64,000 nucleotides of DNA from JAVBLW01 sp031553215 (GCA_031553215.1 JAVBLW010000006.1:62001-126000); one strand, 5' to 3'; shown: positions 36,117 to 46,018, counted from the stretch's first letter. Notes: a model not told the origin generated them from the letters alone. Numbers and translations are program-made.

Positions 36117-37793
36117 TTAGTCATTTTCTTTTTGATATTCAATACATCCTAAATCTATAATATCTATTATTCTTATGTTTCTTAAAACATCATAACTTCC
36201 TATTTCATCGGCAGTAATACCATTGTCTATCGCAAGGGATTCTTTGTTCAAACTGAAATCAAATTTTGATATATTTTTAAAATCAGGATTACCATAGATT
36301 CCATTTTCTAAGTTTTTATTACAAAATGAATTAAAGGTTTCAAAGCCTTTTCCATATAATTCAAAATATATATCATTAGAATCATTACCTGCATAATATA
36401 AGTTATTTTCAAATTTAACATTTTTACAATACGATTCAGCTAAGAATCCTCCAATTAAGGCATAAGAATTCTTACTTGAATAAAAAATGTTATTAAATAT
36501 ATGTAGACCATCTACTTTAGAAACAGTTAATTGTCCATTGCAATCGGCTTCTTTGTTATTTATTGTATTATTAGCAACTGTATTATTATAAACCTTTACG
36601 TTATATACAATTCCAACCTTAGAACTTGTGCTATAACCACCTATAGTAATACCATTTTCATTATTATTATAAACTAGATTATTTCTAACGATAATATCTT
36701 TAACTGGATATCCAGAAACCGCTACTTCTGAACCAACTTCTATTCCACCCATACTATCATAAGCTTTATTTCCTTCAATAACAACATCTCTAGCTCCATC
36801 TACATAAATAGCATAGCTAGTATCTCCATATCCACTATAACAATCACTTACATCATTCCCTCTAATTACAACATATCTGGCTTGATCTAGGCTTTTATCA
36901 CTACAATATCCAAAATTACCACCAATATCAATTCCAATATTGCCTGTATTATACACTTTATTGTCAATAATATTTATATATTCACAATTACCAACTACTT
37001 CGATGGCTTCTGACCATCCAGTTTCACAATTATATATTTCATTTTGATAAAACAAGATATTATTATGACTTTTAGTAGTTAACGTACCGTTCATATAGAT
37101 TAAAAAACCACATGGTTCTCCTTTATTAACATCACTTGTCACTTTTATATTGGTTATTATATTGTTTTTAAAGATAATATGGTGATTTGCTTGATCCATT
37201 CTAACAGCTACAGGATCTTGGGCTTTTAAATTATCACAAATTGTAAAGCCTTCCATGAAAATATAATTACTCATAGTAAAATCAATGTTTTCTTCTTTTG
37301 CTGTTCCACCAATTTTTACAACTTCATCTTCATATGTAGTAAGAACTAAATAATTATTTTCTAAACCAGAATAGTTATTAAAGGAAATATTTTCGCTATA
37401 ATAACCTCCTCTAACACAAACTACACCAGCTAAACCATTAATAATATTCGAATGGGCTTTTTCTATTCCTATATTAATGCTTTTTAATGGACTAGAAAAA
37501 CTACCACTATTAGAATCATTTCCTAAAAGCGAAATATAAATAGTGTTTTCTGGTAGTTTATATGAATCATCAAGTTTCATTACTTTATCTTTAAAAGAAT
37601 CATCACCATATAATAAACCATTAATACTATTTTTATGTAAATCACTTTTATCTTCTTCTACTGGTATATTAATAGAATCATCAATATCCGAATTTTCATT
37701 TTCTTTTGTATTATCTCTATCTTTAATATTATTTCCATTACCACAACTAACTAGTAACAATATAAATATAAAGAAAAAAAATAGTTTTTTCAT
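36117..37793 (-). CDS. Lipoprotein with right-handed beta-helix
   Basis: A 558-aa lipoprotein. The N-terminus (KKLFFFFIFILLLVSC) has a lipobox LVSC with the lipidated Cys at 17, then an Asp/Asn-rich linker. Residues ~75-130 match the DUF1565-type entry of parallel beta-helix proteins (IYISLLGNDSNSGSFSSPLKSI). The rest carries beta-helix coils with VIEGNKAYDS, IIVRNNLVYNNNENGI and VYNNTVANNT-type repeats, seen in polysaccharide lyases, epimerases and adhesins. The final segment (AIDNGITADEIGSYD...DLGCIEY) is common to this group. I see no clear catalytic set, so enzymatic action on polysaccharide is possible but not shown. The gene stands alone on the minus strand and is divergent from the DUF11 gene. 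Confidence 0.85.
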   Translation of the reverse strand: MKKLFFFFIFILLLVSCGNGNNIKDRDNTKENENSDIDDSINIPVEEDKSDLHKNSINGLLYGDDSFKDKVMKLDDSYKLPENTIYISLLGNDSNSGSFSSPLKSINIGIEKAHSNIINGLAGVVCVRGGYYSENISFNNYSGLENNYLVLTTYEDEVVKIGGTAKEENIDFTMSNYIFMEGFTICDNLKAQDPVAVRMDQANHHIIFKNNIITNIKVTSDVNKGEPCGFLIYMNGTLTTKSHNNILFYQNEIYNCETGWSEAIEVVGNCEYINIIDNKVYNTGNIGIDIGGNFGYCSDKSLDQARYVVIRGNDVSDCYSGYGDTSYAIYVDGARDVVIEGNKAYDSMGGIEVGSEVAVSGYPVKDIIVRNNLVYNNNENGITIGGYSTSSKVGIVYNVKVYNNTVANNTINNKEADCNGQLTVSKVDGLHIFNNIFYSSKNSYALIGGFLAESYCKNVKFENNLYYAGNDSNDIYFELYGKGFETFNSFCNKNLENGIYGNPDFKNISKFDFSLNKESLAIDNGITADEIGSYDVLRNIRIIDIIDLGCIEYQKEND

Positions 37794-37946
37794 GTAATCA
37801 CCTTATTATTCTATAAGTATTATACAATACTTTATTGTTAAAAGTAAATTTAAATAATTTCACTTTTCTAGGAGTTTATAATGTACAAAGTTTCTAACTG
37901 ATAATATCTTATATTAGCTATCAAGATATAAAGGAGAGATTTTTTT

Positions 37947-40508
37947 ATGGCTACAATTTCTGGAAGACTTTTGTATGATCCTTATCGAAGTACAAACCCC
38001 TTAGCTTCCAACGTTCAAGGCATTGTAAATGTTCCAATTGCCTTACAAAATAAAATCACAAAAGAAACCCTTGTCGTTTTAACCGACACTGATGGAAATT
38101 ATTCTTTTATTAACGTCCCAAATGGTGATTATCAAATTGTTGAAATCCATGGATATATTGGGGCAATTACATCACCTGGAGACTTCACTAATGCCACTAT
38201 TAAAGATTTAATAACAAAAGCTGTTGTCCCACCAATAAGCTATATTCCTAGCCCTGCAACTGGTTCAACCCATCTAGATTGTACTAGTCCTAACACATTA
38301 TTTATAACTGTTAACGACGATGACGTTACTAATTTATTTATTTTGAATGGGCCAGTAAAATATATTCCTATTGAAACCATTATGGATCGTAATGTAATTG
38401 TACTAGATGAAAATTTAATTACTATTGCAGAAAATGGTACTTTTGGTCTCTACCCTCAAGGTACTAAATCAATTACTTTCGCTGATTCAACATATCCAGG
38501 AATCGGTGAAGGCTTTACATTCGTCAATACTAGAGCCCCACATGACGGAGAATATACAATTGAAAATATTACTAGTGAAACAGCCTCTGGATATACATGG
38601 TGGGCATTTGCCGACCATACGACTGGTAATGAGACTGGTCGAAGTATGGTTATCAATGGAGACTTCCCAAATGCCTTACTTTTCAACGAAACTATTCCTG
38701 TAAAACCTCATACTTATTATTTATTTAGTGCTTGGATTCTAAACATGATAAAAAGATCTGGATATCAAGCACCTGCTCTTGGAGTTAGATTACTTGACGA
38801 TAATGGTGAAATAATAGTCGATAGAACTCTAGGTCAAGAAATACCAGCAAATCGTTATGTACCTGAATGGGTTCAAATAGGTAGTATAATTTGTTCAGGT
38901 GACAATACTACTTTAACCGTTCAATTCTTTAGTATGGGACCTAATGCTATTGGTAATGACTATGCATTAGACGATGTTGTCATAAAGGAGGTTAATATTC
39001 CAAATATAGAGGAGCCATTATTAAAAGAAATAAATACTAATGAAGCTCAAATTGGTGACACAGTCACTTACACTATCACTCTAGAAAATAACTATGATTT
39101 TGAAATAACTAATATTTCATTTAAGGACATTATCCCAGATGGATTAGAATTTATACCTGGAACAGTAATAATCAATGGAATATCTGAAGCTTTATTAGAT
39201 CCAAATGATGGATTTGCAGTACCTGATATTCCTAGTGGAGCAACCGCAGTAATAAAATTTTCAGTTCTTGTTACAAGTATTCCTTCTATAAACCCAACAA
39301 TCAATACTGCAAACATGACTTACGATTATACTTTCATTAAAGGTGGTATACCTACTTCCTATGACATAGATTCCAATGAAGTTCCTCTTAATATCAGTGG
39401 AGAAGCTGATCTTAGTATTAAAAAAACTCTAATTACTGAAGATATTAATATAAATGATACATTAATTTATCTTCTAAGTATTACTAATCATGGTCCTTCT
39501 GCAGCAAAAAATGTTACTATAACAGATAACATCCCAAATGAATTAAGTGATGTTCAATTCTCTATCGATAATGGAACATCATGGAACGACTGGAATAACT
39601 CTTATAATCTTGCATCATTAGAAAATAAGGAGAATTTCACTCTACTTATTAAAGGGATTTTAACACAATCCTCTGGAATAATAAAAAATACCGCCGAAGT
39701 TAAAAGCGATACTTACGATCCAGACCTTAGCAATAACAAATCTACCGTTGAAACTCCAATTACAAATGAAGCTGACTTATCAATAATTAAAACCTTAATT
39801 ACTGAAAATTCTCAAATAAATGGGACCTTAATCTATCTTTTAACCATTACTAATCATGGTCCTTCGACAGCTAAAAATATTACTATTACCGATATAGTAA
39901 CAAATGATTTAAGAAATGTTGAATTCTCTATTGATGGAGGAAAAACATGGAATAAATGGGAGGAAAATTATCATTTATCATCTCTAAATAATGGAAATAC
40001 CTTTATATTACTTATTAAAGGGATAATAAGTACTGGAGTACAAAAAATTAAAAATACGGCTGAAGTTAAGAGCGAAACTCACGATCCAGACCTTAGTAAT
40101 AACCAATCAAGCGTTGAGACAACAATTTTATCTTACGCTGATTTATCAGTCATAAAAGCGGCATGTCCTAATATAGTTGAGCCTTGTGAATATATTACTT
40201 ATACAATTATAATATCTAATGCTGGCCCTCAAAATGCTACAAATGTAGTCTTAAATGATAAAATATCAAATATGATATGCAATCCAAAATTCTCAATTAA
40301 TAATGGTCAATCTTGGCAAAAATGGAATGGCACATTAAATCTTGGAACAATAGCAGCAAATACAAACATGACTATACTAATTACTGGTCAAGTAGACGCA
40401 TGCGCTCATGGTGAAATAGTAAATACAGTTATAGTTTCTTCTAGAACATATGACCCCAATTTACAAAATAATGAATATAGAATATCAACTAAAATTAATA
40501 ATTGTTAA
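37947..40508 (+). CDS. DUF11-repeat protein without signal peptide
   Basis: An 853-aa protein beginning MATISGRLLYD, after AAGGAGAG with good spacing. Residues ~1-85 are a Cna-B/SpaA-like prealbumin domain (IPIAL-type core, TDTDGNYSFINVPNGDYQIVE). Residues ~155-350 resemble a carbohydrate-binding-like beta-sandwich (HTYYLFSAWI, DDVVIKEV). Four DUF11-type repeats follow (~355-485, 489-605, 608-725, 728-850) with the signature ADLSI.KT...TNHGPS.AKN.TITD and DPDLSNN.S.VET. There is no signal peptide, membrane segment or anchor. DUF11 proteins are normally extracellular, so export may use another route or the protein may be deposited from the mother cell onto a spore, as in some clostridial spore-surface proteins; that is inference. 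Monocistronic. Confidence 0.85.
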   Translation: MATISGRLLYDPYRSTNPLASNVQGIVNVPIALQNKITKETLVVLTDTDGNYSFINVPNGDYQIVEIHGYIGAITSPGDFTNATIKDLITKAVVPPISYIPSPATGSTHLDCTSPNTLFITVNDDDVTNLFILNGPVKYIPIETIMDRNVIVLDENLITIAENGTFGLYPQGTKSITFADSTYPGIGEGFTFVNTRAPHDGEYTIENITSETASGYTWWAFADHTTGNETGRSMVINGDFPNALLFNETIPVKPHTYYLFSAWILNMIKRSGYQAPALGVRLLDDNGEIIVDRTLGQEIPANRYVPEWVQIGSIICSGDNTTLTVQFFSMGPNAIGNDYALDDVVIKEVNIPNIEEPLLKEINTNEAQIGDTVTYTITLENNYDFEITNISFKDIIPDGLEFIPGTVIINGISEALLDPNDGFAVPDIPSGATAVIKFSVLVTSIPSINPTINTANMTYDYTFIKGGIPTSYDIDSNEVPLNISGEADLSIKKTLITEDININDTLIYLLSITNHGPSAAKNVTITDNIPNELSDVQFSIDNGTSWNDWNNSYNLASLENKENFTLLIKGILTQSSGIIKNTAEVKSDTYDPDLSNNKSTVETPITNEADLSIIKTLITENSQINGTLIYLLTITNHGPSTAKNITITDIVTNDLRNVEFSIDGGKTWNKWEENYHLSSLNNGNTFILLIKGIISTGVQKIKNTAEVKSETHDPDLSNNQSSVETTILSYADLSVIKAACPNIVEPCEYITYTIIISNAGPQNATNVVLNDKISNMICNPKFSINNGQSWQKWNGTLNLGTIAANTNMTILITGQVDACAHGEIVNTVIVSSRTYDPNLQNNEYRISTKINNC

Positions 40509-40511
40509 AGC

Positions 40512-40543
40512 AAAACCTGAACTTTTTAAAAAGTTCAGGTTTT
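40512..40543 (+). terminator. Terminator of the DUF11 gene
   Basis: AAAACCTGAACTTT/AAAGTTCAGGTTTT, a 14-bp perfect stem with a 4-nt loop, three bases after the stop codon; usable in both directions. Confidence 0.85.
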
Positions 40544-40612
40544 ATTAAATAATCTTATCTAAATCATCAGCAAAATCTAACTTCATATTAAGCTTTTCTA
40601 ATATTACATTTA

Positions 40613-41218
40613 TTATTGTAATACCTCATTTATTGTTTCAACAAATAATTGAAAAGATTTTTTTGGTTCTTCGGCATTTTCATTTTTTTCTTTCTTTTCA
40701 AGATAAATATCTCTAACATCCTTCCACATATCTTTTCCTTTTATATCCTTCACTTTTTCCATATGATTTTTACTTTCTGGTAATTTTTCAAATTTATAGG
40801 TACCATCTTTTAGGTTTCTTAATATTTCAAAATCATCATCTTTAACCTTTACAATAACAATATCATATCCAAAAATTATTTTAGAATCATTTTTATCTAC
40901 TTTTTTGATTGTTATGGCACTAGTGGAATTTTCACAAGGTTTAAACTCTGTATCTTCAAAAGCCTTATCAAATGCACGCATGAATATTTCTTTCATTTCT
41001 TTGGCTTTAATATCTTCCTTATTTTTCTTTATTTCTATTCTATAATCACAATCAAAACCTTTATTATGATGTCTAACAACTAAATTTCTTTTGGCACTAC
41101 CAACTAAAACATATGTAAAAGTTATTCCTTCTTCTCTAACTTCTTCACGAACTAATTCTATTTTTTCAGAAAATTCCTTCCTATAAGGTTTAACTTCTTT
41201 TTTCTTTACATATTCCAT
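40613..41218 (-). CDS. Nucleotidyltransferase-fold protein (putative MNT antitoxin)
   Basis: 201 aa. The segment VLVGSAKRNL (G40-S41) followed by GFDCDYRIEI (D56-x-D58) is the GS...DxD pattern of minimal nucleotidyltransferases. The remainder is charged and unlike well-known families. It overlaps the upstream HEPN gene by 29 bp, so the two are translated together. HEPN/MNT pairs act as toxin-antitoxin modules in which the MNT enzyme modifies the HEPN RNase with AMP. The start at 41218 has a GGGGG stretch nine bases upstream. A CD-NTase-like or Abi-type defence role is also possible. Confidence 0.65.
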   Translation of the reverse strand: MEYVKKKEVKPYRKEFSEKIELVREEVREEGITFTYVLVGSAKRNLVVRHHNKGFDCDYRIEIKKNKEDIKAKEMKEIFMRAFDKAFEDTEFKPCENSTSAITIKKVDKNDSKIIFGYDIVIVKVKDDDFEILRNLKDGTYKFEKLPESKNHMEKVKDIKGKDMWKDVRDIYLEKKEKNENAEEPKKSFQLFVETINEVLQ

Positions 41219-41888
41219 CTTTCATTTCCCCCAACCACATTTTATTTAAAAATTTTTCTTTTGTATTTCTATTAGTATTCAAAGAATTAATATCATCTTC
41301 AAACCCATCTTTGTAATCATCTGGTAAAAAATCATATAGATTTTTAATCTCTAATCTCAAATTCTCTATTGAATTGATTGCATCTTTCTTATTTCTTGCT
41401 TTAGATGCAATTAATAAACTATGATGCATTACTTTGTTTCTAAGTTTTCTAATAGAGCCTATTTTTTTTATTTCATCCTCTTCATATAATTTATATTTTT
41501 TTATTAGCGATATTAATTGTCCAAGATCAATATCTAAATTATAGTATAAATTAGATCCATGATTATTTGTTTCTCTTTCAACGAGTTCGTTTTGCCATTT
41601 TTCGAATTTCTTACCAATAAATTCATCATTTATATCAAACTTATCACATAAATTAGCTCTTATCTTTTCTTCAGTAAAAGAAAGATATTTATATAAAGTA
41701 TCTCGTAAATTTTTATCATATCGTATTACTGAAGAAAGCTCATAATAAGTAACTTTCTTATTTTCATTCCAATCATAGAGAATATCATAAATTTGTAAAT
41801 GTAAAAATTGACCTTTTAAAGATTTATATTTATTAAACTTTTGTATTTCCTTTTCATCTTTAAAAATTATATTTGATAATCTATCCAT
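41190..41888 (-). CDS. HEPN/Abi-like protein (putative RNase toxin)
   Basis: A 232-aa, all-helical, charged protein. Residues 147-157 read RKLRNKVMHHS; R150 and H155 give the R-x4-H motif of HEPN ribonucleases. The overall layout, including FTEEKIRANL near residue 70, resembles Abi_2/AbiD-F family phage-abortive proteins. In HepT-type toxins the motif is R-x4-H-x-Y and the Tyr is the AMP-modified residue; here that position is Ser157. It is the first gene of a two-gene unit with the nucleotidyltransferase-fold protein. GGTGGTG precedes its start. Toxin activity is inferred from family and pairing only. Confidence 0.7.
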   Translation of the reverse strand: MDRLSNIIFKDEKEIQKFNKYKSLKGQFLHLQIYDILYDWNENKKVTYYELSSVIRYDKNLRDTLYKYLSFTEEKIRANLCDKFDINDEFIGKKFEKWQNELVERETNNHGSNLYYNLDIDLGQLISLIKKYKLYEEDEIKKIGSIRKLRNKVMHHSLLIASKARNKKDAINSIENLRLEIKNLYDFLPDDYKDGFEDDINSLNTNRNTKEKFLNKMWLGEMKDGICKEKRS

Positions 41889-41967
41889 TTAAATCACCAC
41901 CCTGCTAGTATTATATCATATTTTGTCATGTCACTTAAATTTTTTCTTAATTATATATCCTTAATAA

Positions 41968-42002
41968 AATAAAAAACTGCTAACAAATAAATGTTAACAG
42001 TT
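41968..42002 (-). terminator. Terminator of ackA
   Basis: Minus strand: AACTGTTAACA pairs with TGTTAGCAGTT (one G-U) around a short loop, followed by TTTTTATTTTATT, nine bases after the ackA stop. Confidence 0.75.
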
Positions 42003-42010
42003 CTGTTTTA

Positions 42011-43204
42011 TTACTTTAAATTAGCTATTCTAACAGTATCTCTAGCAATCATAACTTCTTCGTTTGTTGGAACGATATATACTTTAACTTTAGAGTCTTT
42101 AGCAGAAATTTCTTTTTCTTCTCCACGAACATTATTCGCAGCATCATCAAGTTTAGCTCCTAATACACCTAATCTATCAATGATGTTCTTTCTTAAATGA
42201 ATAACATTTTCACCGATACCTGCAGTGAAGCAAATTGCATCAAGTCCACCCATTAATACATAGTAAGAACCGATATAATCACAAATTCTCTTTGCTTGAA
42301 CATCAAATGTTAATTTACATTGGTGATCTCCAGCATTCATACCATCTGTAACATCTCTAGCATCATTTGATTTTCCACTCATACCTAGATATCCAGATTT
42401 TTTATTTAAGATATTTAAAATTTCAGAAACTGATTTTCCTTCTTTACGGTTGATTACTTCAATAACAGTTGGGTCAATATTTCCACTTCTAGTTCCCATT
42501 GGAATACCTTCAAGTGGTGTAAGTCCCATAGAAGTATCTACACATTTTCCACCTTTAACGGCAGAAATTGATGCACCATTACCTAAGTGACATACAATAA
42601 TTTTAGTATCTTCTAAAGGTTTGTTCATGATTGCAGCACATCTAGCTGAAACATATTGATGACTTGTACCATGAGCACCATATTTTCTAATTCCATAATT
42701 TTTATACCATTCATAAGGAAGAGCATACATATAAGTATCTTCTGCCATTGTTTGGTGGAATACTGTATCAAATACAGCAACTTGTGGAACATTTGGTAAA
42801 GCTTTTTCAAAAGCTTCAATTCCTGTAACGTGAGCCGGATTATGTAAAGGAGCTAAGTCAGCTAATTCAATAATTTGACCTATTACCTTTTTATTAATTA
42901 ATGTTGAATCAGCGAAATATTCTCCACCTTGAACAACACGGTGACCTACTCCAACGATTTCATCTAAGCTATTTAAGATTTTCTTTTCAATTAAAGAACT
43001 TAATAATAATTCAACACCTACAGCATGGTCTTTTAAAACCGGTGTAGTTTCTTCTTTTTTACCATCGTATTTTATAGTATAAATTCCTTGGTCTAAACCA
43101 ATTCTTTCCATTACTCCTGATGCGATAACTGTTTCTTGTGGCATTTCTAACAATTGAAATTTTATTGAAGAACTACCTGCATTAACTGCCATTATTTTTC
43201 CCAT
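42011..43204 (-). CDS. ackA: Acetate kinase
   Basis: 397 aa, full length for the family. It converts acetyl phosphate and ADP to acetate and ATP in fermentation and overflow metabolism. Family blocks are all present: VNAGSSSIKFQL at the N-terminus (N7 binding region), GHRVVQGGEYF, VFDTVFHQTM, VCHLGNGASI, DTSMGLTPLEG, GTRSGNIDP, and the C-terminal PTNEEVMIARDT. The start at 43204 has GAGGAAA upstream. The gene lies 21 bp after a YtxK-like methyltransferase gene, an arrangement known from Bacillus and streptococci. No phosphotransacetylase gene is in the window. Confidence 0.97.
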   Translation of the reverse strand: MGKIMAVNAGSSSIKFQLLEMPQETVIASGVMERIGLDQGIYTIKYDGKKEETTPVLKDHAVGVELLLSSLIEKKILNSLDEIVGVGHRVVQGGEYFADSTLINKKVIGQIIELADLAPLHNPAHVTGIEAFEKALPNVPQVAVFDTVFHQTMAEDTYMYALPYEWYKNYGIRKYGAHGTSHQYVSARCAAIMNKPLEDTKIIVCHLGNGASISAVKGGKCVDTSMGLTPLEGIPMGTRSGNIDPTVIEVINRKEGKSVSEILNILNKKSGYLGMSGKSNDARDVTDGMNAGDHQCKLTFDVQAKRICDYIGSYYVLMGGLDAICFTAGIGENVIHLRKNIIDRLGVLGAKLDDAANNVRGEEKEISAKDSKVKVYIVPTNEEVMIARDTVRIANLK

Positions 43205-43225
43205 ATTTTATGTTTCCTCACTTCA

Positions 43226-44161
43226 TTATTTATTATTTTTTTCAAACCATTTTTCAATTTCTAATAAAGAATTATTAAACTCTTTTATATTATTAAAACT
43301 TGGTAGTTTGACCATAAGGCATTTCTTATCAACTATAACCTCTTTTTTAAGTACTACAATACTTTTAGGTTGGTTAATAAAAAAATCACTTGGTAGCTCA
43401 ATTAATCCAATTATTGTCATAGTTTCTAATAATTGTTTTTTAAATTTCGCTTCCTTATCAAAATCAAAGAAATCATCTGGAATAATTCCAATCATGTATC
43501 CCTTATCCTTTATACTTTTACTGTGGTGTAATATTAAATCATATAGAAAATAACTTCCATCCTTTACTTCACAAATAGGTGAATCAAAGACTACAAAATC
43601 CATATTAAAAACATTTACATTAAATGTATCTTGAAAATAAAGTTCTACATTAGTATCAAGTAAATTACTTGTTGCTTTAACGATATTAACCATTAATTCA
43701 TTATGTTCAATACCAAAAAGCTTTACTTCACTTTTAAGATGATTCGATAAACTAAAAATTAAATTACCAGTTCCACAAATAGGATCAAGTACTTTTATTT
43801 CCTTATCATTTACAGAAATAAATCTACTAATCAAATATGCTATCAAAAATCCTAATGTATCAGGAGTTTGAATATTTGGCATATTTGTTTCCTTAAATCC
43901 CTTTAAAACTAATGCTTGAATAGCTTTTCTAACATCTTCAACTGAAAAATCAATACTAGATAATTTTTCATATAATTCAAGTAATTTTCTAGTTGCGTTT
44001 TCATCATAATCCCCTAGAACCTCACAAGCAATAATATTATCAAATGTTTCTAAAAGCATTTCAAAATAATTTTTATGGTTTTGTTCGTAAATTATATTTA
44101 TTGATTCTTCTACTACATCATAAAATAATTCTAAATTATTATCTTCCAAAATAACCACCAT
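43226..44161 (-). CDS. YtxK-like class I SAM-dependent methyltransferase
   Basis: 311 aa. The helical N-terminal third is followed by a Rossmann methyltransferase domain: motif I VLDPICGTGNLIF (near residue 120), an acidic GIEHN segment, and a motif IV position reading FDSPIC, where N6-adenine methylases have (D/N)PP(Y/F). LIELPSDFF near residue 250 is typical of the N6-DNA-methylase-like group. Position immediately before ackA matches ytxK of Bacillus subtilis, whose function is unclear. The altered motif IV makes ordinary adenine methylation doubtful. Probably co-transcribed with ackA. Confidence 0.82.
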   Translation of the reverse strand: MVVILEDNNLELFYDVVEESINIIYEQNHKNYFEMLLETFDNIIACEVLGDYDENATRKLLELYEKLSSIDFSVEDVRKAIQALVLKGFKETNMPNIQTPDTLGFLIAYLISRFISVNDKEIKVLDPICGTGNLIFSLSNHLKSEVKLFGIEHNELMVNIVKATSNLLDTNVELYFQDTFNVNVFNMDFVVFDSPICEVKDGSYFLYDLILHHSKSIKDKGYMIGIIPDDFFDFDKEAKFKKQLLETMTIIGLIELPSDFFINQPKSIVVLKKEVIVDKKCLMVKLPSFNNIKEFNNSLLEIEKWFEKNNK

Positions 44162-44413
44162 TTGATATTATACCAAATTTTTAGATATAAGTAAATGATT
44201 TGAGCCCTTCATTTTTTTTATGAAAACATATACATTACATAAAGCAAGGAAGATTTGTTAGATGTGTTACTGTTGAAAATATCTTAAAACATGCCTCATT
44301 CATTTCAGGTGTTTTTTTATGTTGATTAAGAAAAAAGACATAATCCAAATACAATAATTTCAATTCAACTATTATAAGCTTAATTAAGATGCAATATTCA
44401 AAATTTAATACTT

Positions 44414-45844
44414 TTATACATGTATCTTGTTTAATATTTTCCAATATCCTGTCTTATCACTACCTACGCGTTCAATTAACCCACTATATTTTAATTCAAA
44501 TAAATATCTTTTTATTGTGGCTAATGATTTCCCTGTTTTATTAGCAAGTTCATCCATTTTTATTGAAGGATTTTCTTTTATGTATTGTAAAGTTCTTTCT
44601 ACATCTTTTGCTAAATCTAGAGATTTATTTACAGGCTCATTTACAGGCTCATTTACAGGCTCATTTTCAATAAAAGTTAAATCTTTTAATGTCAATTTAA
44701 AATAATTCGGATTACTTACCGCAACTGGTTTATAATCATCTCCATACTTTTCATATGAATCAAGTATCTTTACAAAACCAGTACCACCTTTTTCCATAAG
44801 TTTGACAAGAAATAAAACATTACATATAATATTATTTCTTCGTTTAGAACTTACTTCTGATAAGTTATAATCTTGTATATTTCCTTTTTGAATGAATTCG
44901 CCTGGTGATGTAATAACAAGTCTATCTTTAAATATGTCTATATCGATTTGAGTGCCTTTTATTTCCATATCTCTGTGTGCACATGCATTTACAAGTGCTT
45001 CTTCAATAGCACGTAATGGATAAGCATCTATGTCAGTTCTTCCATCTGGTTCTTTAATATAACCAGTAGCTGAGTTATTTCTTATAAAATTTATTCCAAA
45101 TTCAATGATACTTATAATATTACCTTGAAATTCTTTATCATCTACTACCCTATCATCGCCTCTAGTAAAACCTAGCCATTTACGGCAATGGATTCTTGAT
45201 TCATAGTTAATACACTTGTCAGTAAATAATAATCCAGCATTAGTTAACATCCCATCTTCAGTTACCATTCCAGTACTTTTCATTTCTTTAAGAGTAATAT
45301 TTTCCTTAGTATATCTTTTTTCTTGATATTTATCATTTAATGTTTTGAATGTAAAATCTTCCATCTTATATTTAGTGACTACCAAATCATATTCATAATC
45401 ATTATGTTTAGATGACAGTCTTTTTAATTGATTTCTTGTAGCTGGTATAGTTTCACCAGGTAATCTATAATATACTATTAATGATTTATCGTCTTTTATA
45501 AAAGCTACTGGAGTATTATCACTAGGATATATTTTAATAACTATTATACTTTTATTATTATCTAATGAGATATAATCAATATCATAATTTATTTCAGGAG
45601 TAATTCTGCTTTTAATAATATTGTTTATGTATAATACTTCATTATCAACATCATTATTGTCTATACCAATACAAATGCCATCATTACTAACACCAATAAA
45701 TAATGAACCACCTAAGTTATTAGCAAATCCAGAAAAAGTCTTTGCCCATGATGTTATATCATCTTTATTCAATTTAATTTTATATTCAAATTCTATATCT
45801 TCAAATTTAGCCTTTGAATAATAATCTTTAATATATCTCAACAT
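44414..45844 (-). CDS. AlbA/Schlafen-like ATP-binding transcriptional regulator
   Basis: 476 aa. Residues ~15-130 form the AlbA_2 (divergent AAA-4 / Schlafen-like) domain with FANNLGGSLFIGVSNDG. Residues ~265-390 form the partner ATPase-like C-terminal domain (AIEEALVNACAHRD, VITSPGEF, RRNNIICN, EKGGTGF). A short linker holds three NEPV repeats, and the last ~60 residues are a winged helix-turn-helix (MDELANKTGKSLATIKRYL...LIERVG). Such proteins are often called ATP-dependent DNA helicase-like or RecG-like regulators and are frequent in defence and mobile regions, but their function is poorly defined. AGGTGG precedes the start. Alone on the strand, between ackA-ytxK and the TIR-caspase operon. 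Confidence 0.82.
   Translation of the reverse strand: MLRYIKDYYSKAKFEDIEFEYKIKLNKDDITSWAKTFSGFANNLGGSLFIGVSNDGICIGIDNNDVDNEVLYINNIIKSRITPEINYDIDYISLDNNKSIIVIKIYPSDNTPVAFIKDDKSLIVYYRLPGETIPATRNQLKRLSSKHNDYEYDLVVTKYKMEDFTFKTLNDKYQEKRYTKENITLKEMKSTGMVTEDGMLTNAGLLFTDKCINYESRIHCRKWLGFTRGDDRVVDDKEFQGNIISIIEFGINFIRNNSATGYIKEPDGRTDIDAYPLRAIEEALVNACAHRDMEIKGTQIDIDIFKDRLVITSPGEFIQKGNIQDYNLSEVSSKRRNNIICNVLFLVKLMEKGGTGFVKILDSYEKYGDDYKPVAVSNPNYFKLTLKDLTFIENEPVNEPVNEPVNKSLDLAKDVERTLQYIKENPSIKMDELANKTGKSLATIKRYLFELKYSGLIERVGSDKTGYWKILNKIHV
44628..44663 (-). repeat. Three 12-bp tandem repeats encoding NEPV
   Basis: TTTACAGGCTCA occurs three times head to tail inside the AlbA-type gene, encoding the linker NEPVNEPVNEPV. 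Units are in frame, so slippage would change only linker length. Confidence 0.85.
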
Positions 45845-46018
45845 TTATACCACCTTTTACAATCGCTTTATATATTAATTATAGCATTTTGAAAGGGTGA
45901 AAAGAAGGACTTTTTAATTGATATAAAGTGGCAAAAAGGTATGAATTACGTTATATTTTAAATGAAATTTTATCAAATAAATTATTGAAATATCACTGCA
46001 AATTACTTCCCAAAAATA

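Noticed and set aside
44235..44444. 69-aa minus-strand ORF after the AlbA-type gene
   Set aside because: It overlaps the end of the real gene, has no ribosome site and its composition is not protein-like. The gap 44162-44413 otherwise shows nothing I can support.
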